Assembly: GCA_024277515.1 (NCBI GenBank) | Contig: JAJRVB010000195.1 | Coordinates: 1 to 7,777, forward strand | DNA from: Nitrospirota bacterium | GTDB lineage: Bacteria; Nitrospirota; Thermodesulfovibrionia; UBA6902 | DNA: 7,777 nt | Direction of reading: 5' to 3' | In this document: piece by piece, positions 1 to 4,691 of the stretch | Position numbering within the stretch: position 1 is the stretch's first letter | How the letters are laid out: every line of letters starts with the position of its first letter | The notes under the pieces: generated by a model | Told to the model about the DNA's origin: nothing | The model's input: the letters and a program-made list of their open reading frames with translations, nothing else | Databases searched by the model: none | Made by a program: the position numbers and the translations under genes

Positions 1-126
1 TATTTCCGCTTCATTGCCGACCAGCACTATCGAAAGGTCCTTATACTCATTCAGGGCCTCAATCGCGCCTTCAATCGTTGTGGCAGGGGCATAGTCCCCT
101 CCCATCGCATCAAGTGCTATTTTCAT
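1..126 (-). CDS. plsX: Phosphate acyltransferase PlsX, N-terminal fragment (cut by window edge)
   Basis: The first 42 codons are visible, beginning MKIALDAMGGDYAP and continuing through an ATTIEGA stretch to a strand ending IVLVGNEAEI. The early D-AMGGDYAP motif is the hallmark of PlsX, the soluble or peripheral enzyme that turns acyl-ACP into acyl-phosphate for PlsY in phosphatidic acid synthesis. The start is ATG at 124-126, which overlaps the rpmF stop codon in an ATGA arrangement, so translation is probably coupled to rpmF. The position behind yceD and rpmF is the conserved context of this gene. The rest of the protein (normally about 330 residues in all) lies beyond the left edge, so nothing can be said about whether it is intact. 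Identity rests on a short but very characteristic N-terminus plus gene order. Confidence 0.93.
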   Translation of the reverse strand, partial: MKIALDAMGGDYAPATTIEGAIEALNEYKDLSIVLVGNEAEI

Positions 127-314
127 GCAGTTTCTTTTTCAATAACTTCCAGAATCTTTTTCCCGTTATAGGTCCCGCAGCTCATACATACCCTGTGGGG
201 AAGCTTTGGTTCCTGACAATCCGGACACAAAGTTACATTGGGGGCGCTTATCTTCCAGTTCGCCCGCCTCTTGTCACGCCTGGACCTCGTGTGTTTTGAA
301 GTTGGATTAGCCAT
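123..314 (-). CDS. rpmF: 50S ribosomal protein L32
   Basis: This 63-residue protein is the usual length for bL32. It opens MANPTSKHTRSRRDKRRANW, the strongly conserved basic N-terminus that contacts 23S rRNA, and continues with two CxxC pairs (C30/C33 and C43/C46) separated by a KLPHRV segment. The four cysteines form the zinc ribbon, so this is the zinc-binding (C+) version; zinc-free paralogues that replace it under zinc limitation lack these cysteines. The start is ATG at 312-314, preceded by a perfect AGGAGG five bases away. Its stop overlaps the plsX start by four bases. It lies 88 nt downstream of yceD, and the yceD-rpmF-plsX order is conserved widely in bacteria. I see nothing abnormal in the protein. 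Confidence 0.98.
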   Translation of the reverse strand: MANPTSKHTRSRRDKRRANWKISAPNVTLCPDCQEPKLPHRVCMSCGTYNGKKILEVIEKETA

Positions 315-319
315 CTTTT

Positions 320-325
320 CCTCCT
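320..325 (-). promoter_or_regulatory. Strong ribosome binding site of rpmF
   Basis: AGGAGG on the minus strand is separated by AAAAG (5 nt) from the rpmF ATG. It is the most canonical start signal in the window and contrasts with the weak signals ahead of mutS and valS, as expected for an abundant ribosomal protein. Confidence 0.9.
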
Positions 326-357
326 GATCTATCTGGTTAGATTATTTTTCAAGTCTC

Positions 358-402
358 CTGCCAGAGCGTTTTTTTATGCATATGCAGCGCTGCATCCGGC
401 AG
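358..402 (-). repeat. Nested inverted repeats between yceD and rpmF (possible mRNA hairpin)
   Basis: Directly after the yceD stop codon, CTGCC (398-402) can pair with GGCAG (358-362). Inside is a perfect 14-bp palindrome, ATGCAGCGCTGCAT (382-395), overlapped by a second palindrome TGCATATGCA (377-386). On the transcribed strand the palindrome is followed by a run of A, not T, so it is not an intrinsic terminator for this operon. It could be a processing or stability element, or a protein-binding site. Only the symmetry is seen; any role is inference. Confidence 0.4.
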
Positions 403-921
403 TCACTCCGTCCTTTTGTCCTTCATTAACTTTTTAAATTTACTCAGCGGCGCCAGTCTCGGGTCTGTTTCATCTGCAATGCATTCGCAGGGCCCTTCAT
501 TAAAATCCTTACCGCATTCCGGACATAGGCCCTTACACCCGGCACTGCAGAGCGGCTTTATCGGTATGGAGAGCAATATCCACTCTCTTATCACATCCGA
601 TATATCCAGCTCATCATTACGATAATAGCCGGGACCCGGTTCCTCGTCCGCCAGTTCGAGGTCTTCTTCCGACTCCTCAGCCGGATTGAATTCATCCCTG
701 AACTCCGTCTCAACCGGATACTTAAATTCCCTCAGACAGCGGCTGCAGTTCAGCGGCACCCTGGCCTTCAGATCGCCTTCCAGAACCACTTTCCTGCCGA
801 ATCTGAAGGCGGTTAAGTTGACATGCGTCGTATCAGGCTGACCCCCCTCATTTATACGCACCGGCAGATCCAACTCCTGATGAAGTCCATTTTCAGGAAT
901 TTCATAAATATTCAGCCGCAT
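403..921 (-). CDS. yceD: YceD / DUF177 family protein, 23S rRNA accumulation factor
   Basis: A 172-residue protein starting MRLNIYEIPENG. The family is required for normal 23S rRNA accumulation in E. coli and in plants, and its gene is nearly always just upstream of rpmF, as here. Visible family marks are a beta-rich N-terminal half, a CSRC pair at C59/C62 in a PLNCSRCLREF context, an acidic stretch around residues 80-95 (ESEEDLELADEE), and a C-terminal cysteine cluster (C125, C129, C133, C136, C145, C147) followed by DPRLAPL-KFK. The cysteines probably bind metal. I choose the ATG at 919-921, not the in-frame TTG at 996, because a near-consensus promoter (955-984) lies inside that extension, because the family begins at about this point, and because AGAAGG sits 8 nt upstream. 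The biochemical role is not fully established. Confidence 0.93.
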   Translation of the reverse strand: MRLNIYEIPENGLHQELDLPVRINEGGQPDTTHVNLTAFRFGRKVVLEGDLKARVPLNCSRCLREFKYPVETEFRDEFNPAEESEEDLELADEEPGPGYYRNDELDISDVIREWILLSIPIKPLCSAGCKGLCPECGKDFNEGPCECIADETDPRLAPLSKFKKLMKDKRTE

Positions 922-954
922 ATCAAAGACCTTCTGAATCAGATTAGACTTTAA

Positions 955-984
955 ATTATAAGGACTGCACAAGCTGCTTGTCAA
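955..984 (-). promoter_or_regulatory. Sigma-70 promoter of the yceD-rpmF-plsX operon
   Basis: On the minus strand TTGACA (979-984) and TATAAT (955-960) are separated by 18 bp. Both hexamers match the consensus exactly, and the spacer is one base over the optimum. Transcription should begin near 948, giving a leader of about 27 nt that contains the AGAAGG ribosome binding site ahead of the yceD ATG at 921. The -35 box starts 12 nt after the nadC stop, so the promoter separates the lipid/ribosome group from valS-nadC. It overlaps a 13-bp inverted repeat listed separately. Confidence 0.85.
969..981. promoter_or_regulatory. 13-bp palindrome over the -35 region (candidate operator)
   Basis: ACAAGC-T-GCTTGT is a perfect inverted repeat with 6-bp arms around one central base. 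It covers the upstream half of the spacer and three bases of the -35 hexamer of the yceD promoter, which is where a repressor would block RNA polymerase. I do not recognise it as the site of a known regulator; in particular it does not look like the FapR site of Firmicutes. With a single copy in the window, chance is a real alternative. Confidence 0.35.
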
Positions 985-996
985 ATAAATTAACAA

Positions 997-1857
997 TCAC
1001 CGGGACAGGAATTCCAGACTCAGATCAGCAGCAGGCGCAGAGTGGGTCAGTGCGCCTACAGAGATCAGATCCACCCCTGTCCCCGCGACCCTTCTCACAT
1101 TATTCAGATCAATGCCGCCTGATGCTTCTATTGTGACAGGACCGTCCGTGCTTCGAATGAGATGCACCGCCTTCTTCATCCTCTCTTCAGGCATATTATC
1201 AAGCATGATAACGTCCGCACCCGCCTTTAACGCGTCCCTCACCTCGGACATGCTGCCCGTTTCGATTTCCACTTTCAATAAATGATGGGCGCCTGACCTC
1301 ACACGCCGGACCGCCTTTCCTATCCCCCCGGCCGCGGCAATATGATTGTCCTTGATAAGCACGCCGTCATAAAGTCCGAAGCGGTGGTTCCGCCCGCCGC
1401 CGGTCCGCACGGCATACTTGTCAAAAAACCTGAGCCCGGGGGCGGTCTTTCTCGTATCCGTGATCATTACCCTGAAACCCTTCACCGCGTTCACATACTC
1501 CCGCGTGAGCGTTGCGATCCCGGAGGTGCGCTGAAGGATATTGAGCGCGGTCCGTTCTGCAGAGAGGAGGCTGCCTGTCTTGCCCCTGATCTTCGCGATT
1601 TTCTCCCCCTTTCTTATCCTGCTTCCCTCCTTTTTCAGGGCCCGGAAAGCGACCCGGTCGTCCACCAGATAAAAGACCCTCTCCGCAAACTGAAGTCCCG
1701 CGAGTACCAGATCACCCTTTGCAATTATGACCGCCTCTGACATATCTCCGTCTTCAATCAGGGATAACGCGGTTACATCACCGCTGCCGATATCTTCCTG
1801 CAGGGCCCTCAGAAGCACTTCATCTGTTTCATGAAATGTATGTTTAGTCATGTTCAT
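997..1857 (-). CDS. nadC: Nicotinate-nucleotide pyrophosphorylase (carboxylating), quinolinate phosphoribosyltransferase
   Basis: A 286-residue cytosolic enzyme, the normal family length. It condenses quinolinate with PRPP and releases CO2 to make nicotinate mononucleotide, the last dedicated step of de novo NAD synthesis. Visible motifs in order are EDIGSGDVT (21-29), the helix ERTALNILQRTSGIAT (101-116), the substrate-binding TRKTAPGLR (135-143) with K147 and the RTGGGRNHR loop (151-159), IKDNHI (168-173), VEIET (196-200), IMLDN (217-221) and the phosphate loop EASGGI (244-249) followed by ISVGALTHS (265-273). All are intact. Its partners nadA and nadB are not in the window. The start is taken as ATG 1857; an in-frame ATG at 1851 is an alternative. 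It begins 24 nt after valS and appears co-transcribed with it; its translation start is unusual (see 1844-1892). Confidence 0.97.
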   Translation of the reverse strand: MNMTKHTFHETDEVLLRALQEDIGSGDVTALSLIEDGDMSEAVIIAKGDLVLAGLQFAERVFYLVDDRVAFRALKKEGSRIRKGEKIAKIRGKTGSLLSAERTALNILQRTSGIATLTREYVNAVKGFRVMITDTRKTAPGLRFFDKYAVRTGGGRNHRFGLYDGVLIKDNHIAAAGGIGKAVRRVRSGAHHLLKVEIETGSMSEVRDALKAGADVIMLDNMPEERMKKAVHLIRSTDGPVTIEASGGIDLNNVRRVAGTGVDLISVGALTHSAPAADLSLEFLSR

Positions 1858-1892
1858 TAAGGCCGATGTAACTCATCGGATTTATTCCTCCT
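1844..1892 (-). promoter_or_regulatory. nadC translation start region: distant Shine-Dalgarno, hairpin and decoy short ORF
   Basis: AGGAGG at 1887-1892 lies in the last codons of valS. It is 29 nt from the nadC ATG (1857), too far for normal initiation, and nothing purine-rich lies closer. Between them CCGATG (1874-1879 as read on the minus strand) and CATCGG (1863-1868) form a 6-bp stem with a 5-nt loop. Folding the 17-nt hairpin shortens the effective spacing to 12 nt. The ATG inside the stem sits 10 nt from the AGGAGG and would open an out-of-frame 10-codon ORF (MSYIGLNEHD, stop at 1844-1846) overlapping the nadC start. The sequences are seen; the bridging mechanism is inferred. Confidence 0.45.
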
Positions 1893-4536
1893 GCTTTCCC
1901 CAGCTTTTCAGCTTGTCGATATTCTCCTGAATACCTTCCAGCACTGATTTATAATCATCATATCTGGCCTGATTTTCTTTGACTACCGACTTGGGGGCCT
2001 TGCTTCTGAAATCTTCATTGGCAAGTTTTTTCTTGATAAACATAAGTTCCTTGTCGGTCCTGGCAAATTCCTTGTCTAACCGGCTTATCTCCGCATCAAT
2101 GTCAATCACACCTTCGAGGGGGACATATATCTCCATGGCAGGTTTCACCGCAGTGGCGGAATTTTTCGGGGACTCAATATCCCGGCCTATTTCGATCTCC
2201 TTTGTCCTTGCCAGTTTAATCACATAGGCGGAATTTTCTTTGAGGATGCTGTCCGAAGAGTCAAGAGTCCTGATAAGAACCCTGAGTTCAAGGGAAGGCG
2301 GAATGTTCAGCTCACCCCGTATGCTCCGGATTCCGGATACGGCATCCATGATAACGGCCATTTTCTCTTCAGCCCCGCTGTCTTCAATCCCCTCTTCAGC
2401 AGTCGGGTAAGGGCGTATGCAGAGACTGTCGACCTCTTTCTTTCCCGGGAGCTGCTGCCATATCTCTTCGGTTATAAAGGGCATGAAAGGGTGTAAAAGC
2501 GCAATCGACGCTTCATATACATGTACCAGCGCGCTCAATGAGGAATTTTTAGCATCCCTGTCTCCCTCATAAAACACCGGTTTTATCATCTCTATATACC
2601 AGTCGCACAGCTCGTGCCACATAAACTGATATATAATACTTGCGGAATCATTGAACCTGTATTCTTCGAGGGACCTGTTCATGTCCTCAGACAAACCGCA
2701 CAAACGGCTTAACATCCATTTATCGGCAAGGCTCAGATTTGCCGCTTCCCTGACAGGCATTACTTCCTCGCCTTCCTGCATGTTCATCGAGATAAATCTC
2801 GCAACATTCCATATCTTGTTCAGAAAATGGCGGTACCCCTCTACCCTCTTCCGGCTGAACTTGATGTCCCTCCCCTGTGCTGCATACGCTGCAAGCGTGA
2901 ACCTGACAGCGTCGGTACCGTACGCGTCCGTCATCTCCAGAGGATCAACGACATTGCCTTTTGACTTGCTCATCTTCCGGCCTTCCTCGTCCCGTATGAG
3001 GGCATGGATATATACATGATCAAACGGATGCTTATCCATGAATTTCAGTCCCATCATGATCATGCGCGCTACCCAGAAAAAGAGGATATCAAAACCGGTA
3101 ATCAGGACACTCGTGGGATAAAATGTCTTCAGGTCATCCGTATCCTGAGGCCAGCCGAGTGTCGAAAAAGGCCAGAGCGCCGATGAAAACCATGTATCAA
3201 GGACATCTTCATCCTGCCGTAAATTATCACTTCCGCACCTGCATTTTGATGGAGTGTCCCTGGACACAATCACCTCTTCGCAGCTCTTGCAGTACCAGAC
3301 AGGGATCCTGTGCCCCCACCATATCTGGCGCGAAATGCACCAGTCCCTGATGTTTTCCATCCAGTCAAAGTAACTGTTCTCCCAGCCGGACGGGATGATC
3401 TTTACACGGGACTCCCTGACCGCCTTTACCGCTTCATCCGCAAGGGGCCTTATCTTTACAAACCACTGCTTTGACAGATAGGGCTCGACCACTGTCTTGC
3501 ACCGGTAACAGTGACCGATCGCAAGATCATGGTCGACCGTTTTCTCGAGATGTCCCAGATCTTCCAGGTCATTAAGCACATTCTTTCTGCAGGCAAACCT
3601 GTCCTGACCTTCGTACGGTCCGGTCTCTTCCGTCATCCTGCCGTCACCGGTCATTATATTAATGAAAGGCAGACCATGTCTTTTAGCTATTTCAAAATCG
3701 TTCGGGTCATGAGCAGGTGTCACCTTCACAGCGCCCGTTCCAAACGAGGAGTCAACAAACTCATCCGCTATTACAGGAATCTCCCTGTTCAATACAGGCA
3801 GCTTTAAAGTTTTTCCGATAATGCCCCTGTACCTTTTGTCCCTGGGATTTACAGCAACCGCCGCATCTCCCAGATAGGTTTCAGGCCTTGTGGTTGCTAC
3901 GGTCACATATCCGGCTTCACGCGCGAATTTGTAATTTATATACCACATGTTACCTTTCTTTTCCTCATGTTCTACCTCAAGGTCAGACAGTGCGGTATGG
4001 CACCGGGGACACCAGTTGATAATGTAGTCCCCGCGGTAAATAAGGCCCTCCTCATACAGCCTGACAAAGACCTCTCTGACCGCCTTTGACAGCCCCTCAT
4101 CAAGTGTAAACCTCTCCCTGCTCCAGTCACAGGATGCCCCCATACTCCTGAGCTGATTGATGATCCTGCCCCCGTACAGCTTTTTCCATTCCCAGACTTT
4201 TTCAATAAACTGCTCCCTGCCGAGTTCATGCCTGTCCACGCCCTTTTCCTGAAGGGCCTTTTCAACCACATTCTGGGTTGCAATGCCTGCGTGGTCGGTC
4301 CCGGGAAGCCACAGCGTATTAAAGCCGGACATCCTCTTCCATCTGATCATCACATCCTGAAGTGTGATATCAAGGGCATGGCCGATATGAAGCGAACCCG
4401 TTACATTGGGCGGTGGTATAACAATGCAGTATGAAGGTTTCTCACTCTTCGGTTCCGCCCTGAAATATTCATTCTTCAGCCAGAAGTCATACCACTTTTT
4501 TTCTATGTCCTTTGGATTGTATCTTTTTTCTAACAT
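1882..4536 (-). CDS. valS: Valine--tRNA ligase (class I aminoacyl-tRNA synthetase)
   Basis: The 884-residue length is typical for bacterial ValRS, a monomeric cytosolic enzyme that attaches valine to tRNA-Val and edits mischarged threonine. In order: an N-terminal helix; PPPNVTGSLHIGH (41-53) with the HIGH signature at 50-53; the CP1 editing domain with ATTRPETYLGD (214-224) and GTGAVKVTPAHDPND (266-280); zinc-ribbon-like cysteines at C176/C179, C343/C346 and C416/C419 with C432/C434; WFSSALWPF (449-457); GRKMSKSKGN (519-528) with KMSKS at 521-525; an anticodon-binding helical domain; and the C-terminal coiled-coil arm typical of ValRS, roughly 811-878. All catalytic motifs are intact. The start is ATG 4536 because the N-terminus matches the family, though the ribosome binding site is weak. 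A promoter lies upstream at 4654-4682, and nadC follows after 24 nt. I see no T-box in the leader. Confidence 0.99.
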   Translation of the reverse strand: MLEKRYNPKDIEKKWYDFWLKNEYFRAEPKSEKPSYCIVIPPPNVTGSLHIGHALDITLQDVMIRWKRMSGFNTLWLPGTDHAGIATQNVVEKALQEKGVDRHELGREQFIEKVWEWKKLYGGRIINQLRSMGASCDWSRERFTLDEGLSKAVREVFVRLYEEGLIYRGDYIINWCPRCHTALSDLEVEHEEKKGNMWYINYKFAREAGYVTVATTRPETYLGDAAVAVNPRDKRYRGIIGKTLKLPVLNREIPVIADEFVDSSFGTGAVKVTPAHDPNDFEIAKRHGLPFINIMTGDGRMTEETGPYEGQDRFACRKNVLNDLEDLGHLEKTVDHDLAIGHCYRCKTVVEPYLSKQWFVKIRPLADEAVKAVRESRVKIIPSGWENSYFDWMENIRDWCISRQIWWGHRIPVWYCKSCEEVIVSRDTPSKCRCGSDNLRQDEDVLDTWFSSALWPFSTLGWPQDTDDLKTFYPTSVLITGFDILFFWVARMIMMGLKFMDKHPFDHVYIHALIRDEEGRKMSKSKGNVVDPLEMTDAYGTDAVRFTLAAYAAQGRDIKFSRKRVEGYRHFLNKIWNVARFISMNMQEGEEVMPVREAANLSLADKWMLSRLCGLSEDMNRSLEEYRFNDSASIIYQFMWHELCDWYIEMIKPVFYEGDRDAKNSSLSALVHVYEASIALLHPFMPFITEEIWQQLPGKKEVDSLCIRPYPTAEEGIEDSGAEEKMAVIMDAVSGIRSIRGELNIPPSLELRVLIRTLDSSDSILKENSAYVIKLARTKEIEIGRDIESPKNSATAVKPAMEIYVPLEGVIDIDAEISRLDKEFARTDKELMFIKKKLANEDFRSKAPKSVVKENQARYDDYKSVLEGIQENIDKLKSWGKQEE

Positions 4537-4544
4537 TCTCTGGG

Positions 4545-4634
4545 TCAGGGTTCAAAATCCGGCATGTGAGTGTGTGCCGCTATCACACCATACATGAGAA
4601 ACATCTCCGTATACCCTGCTGTCTCCTTTTTCAT
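4545..4634 (-). other. Possible 29-codon leader ORF upstream of valS
   Basis: An ATG at 4632-4634 opens MKKETAGYTEMFLMYGVIAA and ends in TGA eight bases before the valS ATG. No ribosome binding site precedes this ATG. An internal in-frame ATG (4593-4595) has CGGAG nine bases upstream and would give 16 residues. A second frame reads from ATG 4648-4650 to a stop at 4552-4554 (32 residues), with its ATG almost at the predicted transcript start. None resembles a known leader peptide, and none has a run of valine codons. It could be chance in a 155-nt gap; it is recorded because it lies inside the probable valS leader. Confidence 0.15.
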
Positions 4635-4653
4635 CTGATTTACAAACCATAAT

Positions 4654-4682
4654 AATGTATGGCCTGGCGTCTGAAATGTCAA
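4654..4682 (-). promoter_or_regulatory. Sigma-70 promoter of valS-nadC
   Basis: TTGACA (4677-4682) and TACATT (4654-4659) on the minus strand are separated by 17 bp: a perfect -35 box, optimal spacing and a 4/6 -10 box. The -35 box starts 9 nt after the mutS stop. Transcription should start near 4647, leaving a leader of about 110 nt before valS, longer than a simple ribosome binding site needs. The leader has no GGUGGNACCGCG-type T-box sequence. Confidence 0.7.
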
Positions 4683-4691
4683 CCGAAACCT

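Noticed and set aside
78..299. 73-codon plus-strand frame opposite plsX and rpmF
   Set aside because: It is antisense to rpmF, which is unambiguous, and has no coding signs of its own.
1342..1740. 132-codon plus-strand open frame opposite nadC
   Set aside because: It is fully inside nadC, whose motifs are complete; the plus-strand translation has no recognisable motif and no ribosome binding site. It is a shadow frame of a GC-rich gene.
3972..4283. 103-codon frame on the same strand as valS but in a different frame
   Set aside because: It overlaps an intact, motif-complete part of ValRS and its low-complexity G/R/S composition is typical of a shifted reading of a real gene.
4561..4580. Small stem CGGCA/TGCCG in the valS leader as an attenuator
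   Set aside because: Only five base pairs with a 10-base loop and no T run afterwards, so it is not an intrinsic terminator.
4588..4662. 8-bp inverted repeat CCATACAT (4588-4595) / ATGTATGG (4655-4662) around the start of the valS transcript
   Set aside because: One arm overlaps the -10 box and would not be transcribed, so it cannot form an RNA stem from that promoter; as a DNA site the arms are 59 bp apart and chance is likely.
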